A DNA stretch of 64,000 nucleotides from JALYYC01 sp039922495 (GTDB taxonomy: Bacteria > Chloroflexota > Dormibacteria > CF-121). The notes beneath the pieces are model-generated. The model was not told where the DNA came from, did no database searches, and saw only the letters and a program-made list of their open reading frames with translations. Shown one piece after another: positions 1 to 7,602 of this stretch. The position numbers and the translations under genes are program-made. Position 1 is the first letter of the stretch; the number at the start of each line of letters is the position of its first letter. The DNA lies in contig JBDTEO010000023.1 of assembly GCA_039922495.1 (NCBI GenBank), positions 1 through 64,000 on the forward strand, in the 5' to 3' direction.

Positions 1-71
1 CTGAGCAACTGATTCAACACGAACGCCCGTCGCTGTTCTTTCGTCCCCAAGCTGATCTGCTCCTTTTCCAT
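1..71 (-). CDS. Partial transposase-like N-terminus
   Basis: Reading leftward from an ATG at 71 gives an open frame of 23 residues that leaves the window. It begins MEKEQISLGTKEQRR and continues AFVLNQLL. A short acidic start followed by a 'xEQRRxxVLNQLL' helix is typical of the N-terminus of helix-turn-helix transposases of the ISNCY/IS481-like groups. AAAGGAG follows the ATG rather than preceding it, so no clear ribosome site is seen. The IS-end-like repeats just outside it support the call. Too little is visible to name the family. Confidence 0.45.
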   Translation of the reverse strand, partial: MEKEQISLGTKEQRRAFVLNQLL

Positions 72-125
72 TGGGGGACAGAATCCGCGCACGGCCCGGG
101 GATGTCAAAGTCCGCGCACACCTAC
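1..125. mobile_element. Terminal end of an insertion sequence (partial)
   Basis: Between the transposase-like start at 71 and the first host gene lie two direct copies of TCCGCGCAC, at 84-92 and 111-119, 27 bp apart. They stand in GGGGACAGAA and GGATGTCAAAG contexts. Repeated boxes of this kind at the end outside a transposase gene are what transposase-binding ends look like. The exact tip and the target-site duplication cannot be fixed, because the other end is outside the window. Confidence 0.45.
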
Positions 126-142
126 AGCGGCGCTACGGAGAG

Positions 143-171
143 TTGACAAGCGTCACTCAGAGGGGTAGGGT
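143..171 (+). promoter_or_regulatory. Promoter of the ScyD-like gene
   Basis: TTGACA at 143-148 and TAGGGT at 166-171 are separated by 17 bp, an ideal housekeeping sigma arrangement. The start codon is at 214 with AGGAGGGG just before it, leaving a leader of about 35 nt. The same TAGGGT element and leader blocks recur before the gene at 1521. Confidence 0.6.
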
Positions 172-173
172 GG

Positions 174-196
174 CTGCTCGGGGGTTTCGGTCGACA
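174..196 (+). repeat. Conserved leader block, copy 1
   Basis: CTGCTCGGGGG at 174-184, four variable bases, then GGTCGACA at 189-196. The identical 11-N4-8 arrangement occurs at 1468-1490, just after the promoter of the next gene. The copy lies at and just after the expected transcription start, so it could be a shared operator, a leader-RNA element or a relic of duplication. Confidence 0.6.
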
Positions 197-213
197 CCAC
201 CCAGGAGGGGAAG

Positions 214-1374
214 ATGACTTTGATCGATCGCGCTTCGGCGCGCTCCCGTTTCGTACGACTGATCGCGCCTGCCACCGGGCTTCTGGTGGCGACGGCGGCT
301 CTCGGCGGCGTCACCGCCTCGGCAGAGCACGGCGGCGCGTCGACCGTCTCCCTGTTTGCCAGCGGCCTCAATAATCCACGAGGATTGACCTTCGGTCCGG
401 ATGGCCAGCTCTACGTGGCCGAAGGTGGCACGGGTGGCTTACGGAGCACGGTTGGTCAGTGCGACCAGGTGGCGAACATCGGCCCGTACAGCGGCGACTT
501 CACCGCCAGCATCTCGAGGATCAATTCGCAGGGTGTCGTCACCCGGATCGCCACCGGGTTGCCCTCGGATCAGACCAGCCCCGAGACCGGCGGCCTCGTG
601 AGCGGTGTCGCCAACGTGGCGTTCATCGGGAAAAACCTCTACGGCATTACGGCCGCCGCAGGCTGCTCGCACGGACTCGCCGACACCGTCAACAATGTCT
701 TTGAAGTCAATAAAGATGGGTCGACCAAGTCCCTCGCTGACCTGAGCGCGTTTATCATGGCGAACCCGACGGCGCACATGAACACCGGGCCAACGGGCGA
801 CTATGAGCCCGACGGAACCTGGTACGGGATGGTCGCCGCCAAGGGCGCGCTGTACGCCGTCGAGCCGAATCACGGTGAAGTCGACCGGATCACCGCCGGC
901 GGCCATATCAGCCGCCTGATCGACGTTTCAGCGGCCGCCTATCCTCTCGGTCTTGGCAAGCCCCAGGGACACATCGTCCCGACGGCGATCGCCTTCCATG
1001 ACCACAGTTTTTACATCGCGAACCTCGATGTGTTTGACCCCGGCTTCCAGGATCAGTCGCGGGTCTTCAAGATCACCCGGAACGGGGGTCTGCAAACGGT
1101 GGCAACCGGGCTCAATGCCGTAGTCGGCATCGGCTTTGACAGCAAAGGGCGCTTGTATGCGCTGGAGAGCTTCACCACCGCCTTCTTCCCCGTCCCCGCT
1201 AGCGGGATGGTCGTCCGGCTCAATAGCTCGGGCGGCTGGGACACGATTGCGTCCGGTCTCATGTTCCCGACGGGCATGACCTTTGGACCGAACGGAAAAC
1301 TCTATGTCTCGAATTGCGGCTACCTCTGCGGGCCCGGCGAAGGCCAGATCGTCAGCGTGAACATCGGCGACTAA
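214..1374 (+). CDS. Secreted ScyD/ScyE-family beta-propeller protein
   Basis: A 386-residue protein with an N-terminal signal peptide: basic residues to about 16, a hydrophobic stretch at about 17-33 and a likely cut after TASAEH. The rest is made of NHL-like blades, seen as 'GLNNPRGLTFGPDGQLYVAEGG' style repeats near residue 52 and again as 'FPTGMTFGPNGKLYVSNCG' near the C-terminus. This is the ScyD/ScyE family, named from scytonemin clusters but widespread as exported proteins of unknown substrate. The ATG at 214 is fixed by AGGAGGGGAAG. It has its own promoter and a hairpin after it. No enzyme activity can be assigned from the sequence. Confidence 0.85.
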   Translation: MTLIDRASARSRFVRLIAPATGLLVATAALGGVTASAEHGGASTVSLFASGLNNPRGLTFGPDGQLYVAEGGTGGLRSTVGQCDQVANIGPYSGDFTASISRINSQGVVTRIATGLPSDQTSPETGGLVSGVANVAFIGKNLYGITAAAGCSHGLADTVNNVFEVNKDGSTKSLADLSAFIMANPTAHMNTGPTGDYEPDGTWYGMVAAKGALYAVEPNHGEVDRITAGGHISRLIDVSAAAYPLGLGKPQGHIVPTAIAFHDHSFYIANLDVFDPGFQDQSRVFKITRNGGLQTVATGLNAVVGIGFDSKGRLYALESFTTAFFPVPASGMVVRLNSSGGWDTIASGLMFPTGMTFGPNGKLYVSNCGYLCGPGEGQIVSVNIGD

Positions 1375-1388
1375 GCAGATAAGGACGG

Positions 1389-1416
1389 GTGGCCGGGTCT
1401 GCTCGGGCCCGGCCAC
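1389..1416 (+). terminator. Terminator-like hairpin after the ScyD-like gene
   Basis: GTGGCCGGG at 1389-1397 pairs perfectly with CCCGGCCAC at 1408-1416 around a 10-nt loop, 15 bp after the stop codon. There is no T tract, so this may be a Rho-dependent or mRNA-stabilising hairpin rather than a classical intrinsic terminator. Confidence 0.5.
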
Positions 1417-1438
1417 GAACCTCCCGGCGACGACACCC

Positions 1439-1467
1439 TTGACGACCCCGTCCGAGCGGATTAGGGT
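1439..1467 (+). promoter_or_regulatory. Promoter of the small secreted protein gene
   Basis: TTGACG at 1439-1444 and TAGGGT at 1462-1467 with a 17-bp spacer. The -10 hexamer is identical to that of the promoter at 143-171, and the downstream leader is also shared. Confidence 0.55.
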
Positions 1468-1490
1468 CTGCTCGGGGGCCCTGGTCGACA
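1468..1490 (+). repeat. Conserved leader block, copy 2
   Basis: CTGCTCGGGGG at 1468-1478, four variable bases, then GGTCGACA at 1483-1490. This matches the copy at 174-196 in both blocks and in the spacing between them. It begins directly after the -10 hexamer, whereas copy 1 begins two bases later. Confidence 0.6.
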
Positions 1491-1520
1491 GCGGGCCCGG
1501 ATGGGCCCGAGGAGGGATCC

Positions 1521-2090
1521 ATGCGTCGGATACTTTCGTTTGCCGCCGCCGCCTGCCTATTCGGTGGTTTGGCACTGCCTGTCAGCGCCGCCTCGGGCAC
1601 TGGCCCGCCGCCCGCCCCGACCTGCACCGTAGGCCCATGCCAGGAGACCGACCATTTCGGCCAACTCCAGATCCTGGGATCGCCGCTGAACTGTCCGGGA
1701 TACTTCTCGGGCTGGGCGTTCGTCGACGTCGTCGGAAACGGGATCCAACACGTGAACATCAACAACGCCCAGGACTTCTGGTTCACGACAACCTTCACCG
1801 GGGCGGCAACGATCACCCCAATCCTGGTGATGGTGACACCGAATCCAACGGGGCCGCCGACCATTACGGTCCTGGGACCGGACCCGAGCCGGCCAGTCCT
1901 GACCGGACACCTGCAGATCTGGTTCGGCTTTGAAGGCAACAGAAGCAACTTCTCTGCCAGCGACACCGCGAACATCCAGGCCACCGCGCCGGACGGTACG
2001 GCGTATAGCCTCCACTTCAACGACCATACGAACAGCGTGCCTGCCAATCCATTTGTTCCACACACCGTCGTGATGCACGTGTCCTGCTAG
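1521..2090 (+). CDS. Small secreted protein of unknown function
   Basis: A 189-residue protein with a clear signal peptide (hydrophobic to about residue 24, cut near VSAASG). The mature part is rich in T, P, N and G with predicted beta strands, and carries four cysteines in or near the mature chain (CTVGPC near the start, one in LNCPGY, one at the very end). I do not recognise a family. GAGGAGG precedes the ATG. Its promoter and leader match those of the ScyD-like gene upstream, so the two are probably expressed together. The cysteines could form disulfides in an extracellular fold. Confidence 0.75.
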   Translation: MRRILSFAAAACLFGGLALPVSAASGTGPPPAPTCTVGPCQETDHFGQLQILGSPLNCPGYFSGWAFVDVVGNGIQHVNINNAQDFWFTTTFTGAATITPILVMVTPNPTGPPTITVLGPDPSRPVLTGHLQIWFGFEGNRSNFSASDTANIQATAPDGTAYSLHFNDHTNSVPANPFVPHTVVMHVSC

Positions 2091-2114
2091 GTCGACCGAA
2101 TCCGAGGAGCTCGT

Positions 2115-2146
2115 GAGAAGGCCTGGCACCGACGCCGGGCCTTCTC
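2115..2146 (+). terminator. Terminator-like hairpin
   Basis: GAGAAGGCC at 2115-2123 pairs perfectly with GGCCTTCTC at 2138-2146, and the stem continues inward with TGGC/GCCG to leave a 6-nt loop. It lies 25 bp after the stop of the secreted protein and between convergent genes. It has no strong T tract. Confidence 0.55.
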
Positions 2147-2223
2147 CGTTGCGGGCCCGGCCACCACCGACGCTCGCGGCAAAATCACCCGCCATTAGCA
2201 GCAACCCATCACCGCTGCTGAGA

Positions 2224-3027
2224 TCAACGCAAATCTCGACGCGCAAACAAGACCGTGCTGAGTGCAATGAGGATGAGGCTGACGGCCAGCGGCAAGAGCC
2301 ACGATTCCGGTAGCAGACCGTGACGCAGCGGATCACTGTCGATCAGCCAGTGCCAGGGCGAGGCGGCGCGAATGGGCTGGAGTACCTTCACCTGTGCAGC
2401 CAGACCTTCGATGACATAGCCGGCGATCGCCAGGGTCGCCCCGCTCGCCATGGCGATCGAACGCTTGCCCAATGCTGCTCCAACGGCGAAGGCGACGGCG
2501 GCAAAGGCCAAGGCGAGGAAGCCGCAGGCCACAGTGGCGGCGACGATGCGTTCAAGCGGGAGCCCTCGATTCAGACCAGTCGCGGGGGCCAGGGTAACGA
2601 GGGCGGCGGCCGCCACCGCCGTGAGGATGGCGAGGAGCAGACCGAGGGAAGCCGCCCTGGCGATTGCGACCTGTATCCGGCTCACGGGGTTCGCGAGTAG
2701 CAGCTCGAGCGTGCCGGCCGCCTCGTCGCCGCTGATTGCCCAGGCGCCCAGGCCAATGGCAAAAACCAACAAGATCAGCGGAAGCACGTTGGCAAAGTAC
2801 TGACTGTTGAGGTAGCCGACCGGCGACGTCAGCGTGTTAGCCGCACTCAGTCCGAGCAGGGTCTGAACACCTGGCGGGAGGCCGGCAAAGGTCCTGTCCA
2901 GCTCGCTATTGTCGCGAACCGTCGGGTAGGCGATCGCCAGGATCACGACGAACGCCACCAGTCCCAGGCACCACCACACAAGGCTGATCCGCCGGCGGCG
3001 AATGACTTGCCACAAGATCGCCACCAT
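2224..3027 (-). CDS. ABC-2 type transporter permease
   Basis: A 267-residue membrane protein with about six hydrophobic helices and the usual ABC-2 layout: one helix near residues 12-33, a large external segment, then grouped helices. A 'SGDEAAGTLELLLANPVSR' segment near residues 100-118 is the conserved cytoplasmic coupling motif of ABC-2 exporters. It starts 2 bp after the ATPase gene stops, so the two are translated together. The pair should form an exporter of a small molecule or drug. The substrate cannot be read from the sequence. Confidence 0.85.
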   Translation of the reverse strand: MVAILWQVIRRRRISLVWWCLGLVAFVVILAIAYPTVRDNSELDRTFAGLPPGVQTLLGLSAANTLTSPVGYLNSQYFANVLPLILLVFAIGLGAWAISGDEAAGTLELLLANPVSRIQVAIARAASLGLLLAILTAVAAAALVTLAPATGLNRGLPLERIVAATVACGFLALAFAAVAFAVGAALGKRSIAMASGATLAIAGYVIEGLAAQVKVLQPIRAASPWHWLIDSDPLRHGLLPESWLLPLAVSLILIALSTVLFARRDLR

Positions 3028-3029
3028 CG

Positions 3030-3935
3030 TTAATGCTCCGGCTTCTCCTGATAAAGCGAAAGAAACAGATCTTCGAGATCGTCCCCCACCGGGCTAACGC
3101 GGAGAACGCCGGCGTCCGCGGCGGCCCTGAGGGCGGGCCCCTCCGGCCCATCGATCGTGACGGTCGCCGTATGGTCCTCAACCTGGGCCTCGACGACTCC
3201 CGCTATCCCATTGAAGAGGTCGTGAGGAACAGATCGGATAAAGCGGAACTCGAGGCGATGACGGGCTCGATCGAGAAGGACATTAACCGTTGAGACCGTG
3301 ACGAGTTGGCCGGCACGGATGATCGCCACCCGGGAGGCAATTCGCTCGATTTCGGGCAGGATGTGGGTCGAGAAAAGGACCGCGGCCCCCCGCTGCGTCG
3401 ACTCGCGCAACAGTCGCAGGAACTCTCGCTGCACAAGCGGGTCGACGCCCGAGGTCGGCTCGTCAAGAATCAGAACCTCGGGATCGTGCATGAAGGCCTG
3501 GACAAGGCCAACCTTCTGGCGATTGCCTTTGGAGAGGGTGCCAAAGGTTCTCGTCGGGTCAAGGTCAAACCGATCGACGAGCTGCCGGATACGTGTCCGG
3601 TCGACGCCGCCTCGCAGGTGCCCGAACCAGGCAAACAGCTCGGCGCCCGACATCGCAGGATCGATCCGGAAGTCGCCTGGCAGATACCCGATTCGGCGGC
3701 GGAGGCCCGGCTCGCCGGCCGGAGATCCGCCCAGGACACGGCACACGCCGGCGGTTGGCCGCAGAAAGCCAAGCAGCATCCGGATGGTGGTCGTTTTGCC
3801 GGCGCCGTTCGGGCCGAGGAAGCCAACGATTTCGCCGGGGTAGATGTCGAGATTCAAGCCAGAGACGGCCATAATTCCCGGGAATCGTTTGGTGAGCCCG
3901 TCGATCTCAATGGCGGGGGCGACCGAGGAGTTCAT
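3030..3935 (-). CDS. ABC transporter ATP-binding protein
   Basis: A 301-residue ATPase. The Walker A motif GPNGAGKTT is near residue 40, a signature 'LSKGNRQKVGL' comes mid-protein, Walker B 'VLILDEPTSGVD' follows, and the H-loop is in 'FSTHILPE'. A C-terminal tail of about 80 residues is typical of DrrA/CcmA-like exporters. It drives the permease encoded right after it. The ATG at 3935 lies only about 8 nt after the expected transcription start of a strong promoter, so the message may be nearly leaderless. Confidence 0.9.
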   Translation of the reverse strand: MNSSVAPAIEIDGLTKRFPGIMAVSGLNLDIYPGEIVGFLGPNGAGKTTTIRMLLGFLRPTAGVCRVLGGSPAGEPGLRRRIGYLPGDFRIDPAMSGAELFAWFGHLRGGVDRTRIRQLVDRFDLDPTRTFGTLSKGNRQKVGLVQAFMHDPEVLILDEPTSGVDPLVQREFLRLLRESTQRGAAVLFSTHILPEIERIASRVAIIRAGQLVTVSTVNVLLDRARHRLEFRFIRSVPHDLFNGIAGVVEAQVEDHTATVTIDGPEGPALRAAADAGVLRVSPVGDDLEDLFLSLYQEKPEH

Positions 3936-3949
3936 ACGGTGATACGGGG

Positions 3950-3977
3950 ATTATAAATTGACCAGTCGGTTTGGCAA
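3950..3977 (-). promoter_or_regulatory. Promoter of the ABC exporter operon
   Basis: Read on the minus strand, TTGCCA (3977-3972) and a perfect TATAAT (3955-3950) are 16 bp apart. The spacer carries ACCGACTGGTC, which resembles half-sites used by TetR-family repressors of drug exporters. No TetR gene is adjacent, so the repressor reading is only a suggestion. Confidence 0.6.
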
Positions 3978-4034
3978 CAATCGACCAGCAGCTCGATAAA
4001 CCGGCGGCCAGGCGCGATCTGCCGAGACCTCGTA

Positions 4035-5258
4035 CTACCGCGAAGGCTTCGGCTGCCGGCCAGCGTCTGCGCCATGTGGCTTCAGCAATCGTCGGCTCAG
4101 TGGACCGATGGTTAGCCCCTGGACGGTGATCGACACCAGAACGACCCCATAGACCAATGTGCGCAGATCAGGGAAGTCGGGGCTGGCTTGTTGCCCAAGG
4201 CTCAGGGCGAGGGCGATCGCGACCGCCCCGCGGATCCCGCTCCACACCATGAGGTGCTGCCAGCGCCAGGGTAGCCGGCGATTGAGTGGATGAAGCAATC
4301 CGAGCACGCCATACACCGAGATCGCTCGCGCAAGAAGTGTGATCGCTGCGGCGGCTGCAATTGCCCATCCACGACTTATGACGCTGGTCCATGGAAGTTC
4401 CAGACCGATGAGGAGAAAGACCAGCGAGTTCAGCAGGAAGGCGACGTAGTCCCAGAAGCTGCGTGCCGCGAGTTGCGTTCGCTCGGACATGCCTTTTGTC
4501 CGGCCGTAATTTCCCATGACGAGCGCCGCCGCCACGACAGCGAGCAGGCCGGAGACATGGATGGCCTCCCCAAGCAGGTAACTGCCATAGGCGGCGATCG
4601 CGGTGAAGGTGATTTCGACCTGCGGGTCGTCGACTCGCATGGTGAGCCGCGAGAGCGCGAAGCCCACCGCAAGGCCCACGGCCACGCCACCGACCGATAG
4701 CTGCAAAAATAGCGCCACGGCGCCGAGAGGTTGAAACCTGCCGGATAACAGGATGCCGAGCGCGATCGTGAACAAGACCACACCGGTGCCGTCGTTGACG
4801 AGGCTCTCGCTCTCGACGATGGTGGCCAGACGATCGGGGACACCCAGGCGGCGGAACATGGCGATCACCGCGACCGGATCCGTGGCCGCCAGAATCGAGC
4901 CCAGCAGAAAGGCAACAGGCAGGGCTAGCCCGAGAACCAGGTGCCCGATGACGGCAATCAGTCCGGCCGTGATCAGCACGCCGACCGTGGCGAGCAATCC
5001 GATGCCAATCGCATCGTCTCGAAGCCGCCGCCACTCGAGGTTGAACGCGGCCTCGAACAGCAAGCCCGGAAGCAGGACGAATAGGATGAGGGGTCGGGTC
5101 AGGTGCAGCGTCGGCGACGCATGGAGGACGCTGCCGGCGGCGGCCCCAACCAGCGCCAGCGCGGTGACGTAGGGAACCGGGATGAGCTTGACCAGCACGG
5201 CCACGGCCGCGGCCACCATGAGCAGGACCACGAACGCGGCCACGCCGGACTCAAGCAT
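4035..5258 (-). CDS. Na+/H+ antiporter, CPA1 (NhaP-like) family
   Basis: A 407-residue polytopic membrane protein of about 11-12 helices with the CPA1 fold. 'AATDPVAVIAMFRRLGVP' near residue 125 and 'ESLVNDGTGVVLF' near residue 150 hold the acidic ion-binding pair (ATDP and ND) typical of NhaP/NHE exchangers. A 'WSGIRGAVAIALALSL' segment near residue 345 is the conserved late helix. It lacks the long cytoplasmic tail of some family members. It should exchange cytoplasmic Na+ or K+ for protons. It is monocistronic and divergent from the receiver gene. Confidence 0.9.
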   Translation of the reverse strand: MLESGVAAFVVLLMVAAAVAVLVKLIPVPYVTALALVGAAAGSVLHASPTLHLTRPLILFVLLPGLLFEAAFNLEWRRLRDDAIGIGLLATVGVLITAGLIAVIGHLVLGLALPVAFLLGSILAATDPVAVIAMFRRLGVPDRLATIVESESLVNDGTGVVLFTIALGILLSGRFQPLGAVALFLQLSVGGVAVGLAVGFALSRLTMRVDDPQVEITFTAIAAYGSYLLGEAIHVSGLLAVVAAALVMGNYGRTKGMSERTQLAARSFWDYVAFLLNSLVFLLIGLELPWTSVISRGWAIAAAAAITLLARAISVYGVLGLLHPLNRRLPWRWQHLMVWSGIRGAVAIALALSLGQQASPDFPDLRTLVYGVVLVSITVQGLTIGPLSRRLLKPHGADAGRQPKPSR

Positions 5259-5419
5259 CAGGCTTGGTCACAGACTGGAAACACCGATGTCACCTTCAAC
5301 GGCCCCCGGTACTGAATCAACCGCTTCCGTACTGAAAACCCGGAGGAACCCGGATGACAGGCCGCGGGGACGGCCGTAAAGTCCGAGGCAGCGAACCTTA
5401 GCAACCGGAGGTGATAACG

Positions 5420-5848
5420 ATGGAGTCTCGCTCGCCTGGCCACCGGTTAACGCGGCCCCGGGTGACGCCGATCTCCGAAGACTTTCATGTCCTGTTCGTG
5501 TCCGACGATGAGTGCTCCGACCTGGCGGACCATTATCGGCTTAGGCTGACCCTCGATGGCTATCGGGTCACGATGCTGGCTGCCGACCGGCTGACGGCCC
5601 AGCACGTCCGGGAGCTGAATCCCGACTTTGTTGTCCTCGAGGTCCAACGGCTGACGCCGCGTACTGCCGCCGTCTGGGCCAAGGTCCGCTGGGCCAGGGG
5701 CGCCAAATACACCCCTATCGTCGTCCTCTCGCCCAAGCGCCAGGAGGCGCTCCGCAAAGTTGGGATCAAACTCGATTGGTGTGACCACCTCGTGGATTGG
5801 TCGCGGTCCCCCAGCTTGTCGCCGCATTTGGCGGGCTGGCAGACCTAG
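5420..5848 (+). CDS. Degenerate (pseudo-)receiver domain protein
   Basis: A 142-residue protein. After about 20 unstructured residues it follows the receiver fold: strand 1 'HVLFVSDDE' with the acidic pair at D29/D30, then 'NPDFVVLEVQRL' where the phosphoacceptor position holds E74 instead of Asp, then 'YTPIVVLSP'. The Lys of strand 5 is not evident. The Glu could mimic a phosphorylated state, or the domain may be inactive. The start at 5420 is chosen because GGAGG at 5407-5411 sits 8 bp before it. It ends 4 bp inside the convergent LuxR gene. Confidence 0.65.
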   Translation: MESRSPGHRLTRPRVTPISEDFHVLFVSDDECSDLADHYRLRLTLDGYRVTMLAADRLTAQHVRELNPDFVVLEVQRLTPRTAAVWAKVRWARGAKYTPIVVLSPKRQEALRKVGIKLDWCDHLVDWSRSPSLSPHLAGWQT

Positions 5849-6531
5849 CCGTCCTTCGCATTCTCAGAGCTCGCCTCGGGTTCCGCGCGCAGCCCGAGGC
5901 GCGCCGCGAACCGGACCAGCTCAAGTTTGGACCGGACCCCGAGCTTCGCGTAGACGTTGGCCAGGTGGCTTTCGACCGTTCGCTCACCGATCGAAAGCGC
6001 GTCGGCCATCTCGCGGGCGGTATATCCCTGAACCGCAAGCTCTGCCACCTGGTGCTCTCGAATGGTCAGCCCTTCGGCCTCGCCGACGGGACGGCGGTCG
6101 GTGGGCCACGCCAGACGGAGGGCCGCCTGGAGCGGGCCTCGTCGGCGTTGCTGCAGCCCAACTAACACTTCACTCATCCAGCTGGCATACATCCGAACCA
6201 ACAAGGCGATCGCGACGAAGGCGAAGAATTGCGCCGCCGCCGTGACCGGGTCGACAGCGCCGACCAACCCGCTCAGGGCCACCACGACCACCGCCACGAG
6301 TCCGACCAGAGCCGCCTGTCGGTCCGAGAGGAGCCACATCGCCGCGATCACGGGCACAAGGCCCAGCGAGGTGAAAACCACGCGGACCGGGGTCAGGTCA
6401 TTTGCGACAAAGATCACCCCCAGGAAAACGAGGCAGAGAGCTGTCGCCCAGCCACTCGCGGGTCGATAGGCGAGCGCGAATGGCCTGAACAGGAGCGGGT
6501 AGTGGGGTGAGGGGCGCTTTGTTCTTGCCAA
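5845..6531 (-). CDS. Membrane-anchored LuxR-type transcriptional regulator
   Basis: About 228 residues if started at the TTG at 6531, which has AGGA upstream. An ATG at 6759 is in frame but would overlap the divergent gene. The N-terminal half has about four transmembrane helices, and the C-terminal 65 residues are a LuxR/GerE helix-turn-helix ('LTIREHQVAELAVQGYTAREMADAL', split here only by the family's usual turn, then 'GERTVESHLANVYAKLGV'). No receiver domain is present. One-component regulators with a membrane sensor and a LuxR HTH are known in Chloroflexota and actinobacteria. The stimulus is unknown. Confidence 0.75.
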   Translation of the reverse strand: MARTKRPSPHYPLLFRPFALAYRPASGWATALCLVFLGVIFVANDLTPVRVVFTSLGLVPVIAAMWLLSDRQAALVGLVAVVVVALSGLVGAVDPVTAAAQFFAFVAIALLVRMYASWMSEVLVGLQQRRRGPLQAALRLAWPTDRRPVGEAEGLTIREHQVAELAVQGYTAREMADALSIGERTVESHLANVYAKLGVRSKLELVRFAARLGLRAEPEASSENAKDG

Positions 6532-6696
6532 GCGGTGCGTGTTCCTATGAAGGCGGCGGTCGGATAGCGGGACCGCGCGCCATGATAACCGAACTGGAGT
6601 AGTCCCACCGGCTCGCGGTTCGCCAACCTGCCTTGCTCGCCGGCAGATAATTGCTCGCCGTGCCGAATCGACAGGGCGCACAGTGGTCGTCGACTT

Positions 6697-6702
6697 TATA
6701 AT
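6697..6702 (+). promoter_or_regulatory. Likely -10 element of the MDMPI-fold gene
   Basis: A perfect TATAAT lies 40 bp before the ATG at 6743. No good -35 hexamer is found at 16-18 bp, so the element stands alone. On the other strand the same bases give ATTATA, so it could also matter for the divergent LuxR gene. Confidence 0.35.
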
Positions 6703-6742
6703 TTCCGGTTGGAAAGCGCCGTTCTTGTCTAAGGTAGAGGGC

Positions 6743-7528
6743 ATGGAAGCAAAGGGCACCCGGCTCGCGCAGGCGGCAGATTGGTATCTCGCGGCGGTCG
6801 ATGCGGTTCCGGCCGACGGATGGGACAGACCGACCTTATGCGAGGGCTGGACGGCTCAACATGTCGTCGCCCACGTGGCCACCGGCGACCAGCTGGTTCG
6901 CGGGCTGCTGCTCAGGGGCACGGGCAAGGATACGACCGACGACGATGTGCCGGTCGATTTTGCCGATCGTCAACGGCGAATGCAGGACGCACTGACCTGG
7001 CAACCCGCCGAGCTCAAGGACAAGGCGCACCTTGAGTCAGGGCGGACGGTGGCCCTGATTGCGGAGACGGCGGAAAAGGCTCCGGACACGATCATCACGA
7101 TGCCGTTTGGTGTCTCGCCCATGCCGGTGCTGCGCGCCTTGCGGCTGAACGAGTACCTCATCCACGGCCACGACCTGAGCCCGGCTATTGGTCGGTCGCA
7201 GCCGATCCCGGATTGGTTCATCGACCGCGGGCTGAGCGAGACGGTGACCTTGATGCAGCGCCTGCACCTGCGCTCGCCGCACAAGGGCAAGTCGGCGACC
7301 TTTCATATCCACCGCACCGACGGCGAGGGCGAATGGGTCCTCCGCGCCGACGGCGGCCAGGCCGTGATGGAACCGGGCCACGCCAAAGCCGACGTCGCGC
7401 TGCGCGGCCCGGGCGAAGGCCTGTACTGGGTGCTGATGGGACGGGGCCAGCCCGAAGACAACGGCGTGGAGTTCCACGGCGATCCCGTACTGGCCACCGC
7501 CTTCAAGGAGTGGTTTCCGGGGCCGTAA
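6743..7528 (+). CDS. Maleylpyruvate isomerase family (MDMPI-fold) protein
   Basis: A 261-residue protein with an N-terminal DinB-like four-helix bundle: 'WDRPTLCEGWTAQHVVAHVATGDQ' has the His residues that usually bind metal in mycothiol-dependent maleylpyruvate isomerases, and 'EYLIHGHDL' supplies another His. The C-terminal third is an SCP2-like or MDMPI C-terminal domain ('FHIHRTDGEGEWVLRADGG'). Family members use mycothiol or another thiol, but most are uncharacterised. The ATG at 6743 is preferred over a GTG at 6683 because of the purine-rich GTAGAGGGC before it. Confidence 0.8.
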   Translation: MEAKGTRLAQAADWYLAAVDAVPADGWDRPTLCEGWTAQHVVAHVATGDQLVRGLLLRGTGKDTTDDDVPVDFADRQRRMQDALTWQPAELKDKAHLESGRTVALIAETAEKAPDTIITMPFGVSPMPVLRALRLNEYLIHGHDLSPAIGRSQPIPDWFIDRGLSETVTLMQRLHLRSPHKGKSATFHIHRTDGEGEWVLRADGGQAVMEPGHAKADVALRGPGEGLYWVLMGRGQPEDNGVEFHGDPVLATAFKEWFPGP

Positions 7529-7552
7529 GCCCCCACCCGGCCCCCTCCCCGA

Positions 7553-7574
7553 CCCTCCCCGGAACGGGGGAGGG
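7553..7574 (+). terminator. GC-rich hairpin after the MDMPI gene
   Basis: CCCTCCCC at 7553-7560 pairs with GGGGAGGG at 7567-7574 around a 6-nt loop, 25 bp after the stop. It lacks a T tract. Similar CCCTCCCC/GGGGAGGG sequences occur at 14891-14930, which may point to a dispersed repeat. Confidence 0.45.
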
Positions 7575-7602
7575 AGAAAAGAGCGGGGGAGGCGAAAAAG
7601 GG

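Noticed and set aside
5309..5411. Repeated TACTGAA and a structured-looking leader before the receiver gene, considered as a riboswitch
   Set aside because: No match to the core of any riboswitch class I could recall; a covariance-model search would be needed and a hit would reverse this.
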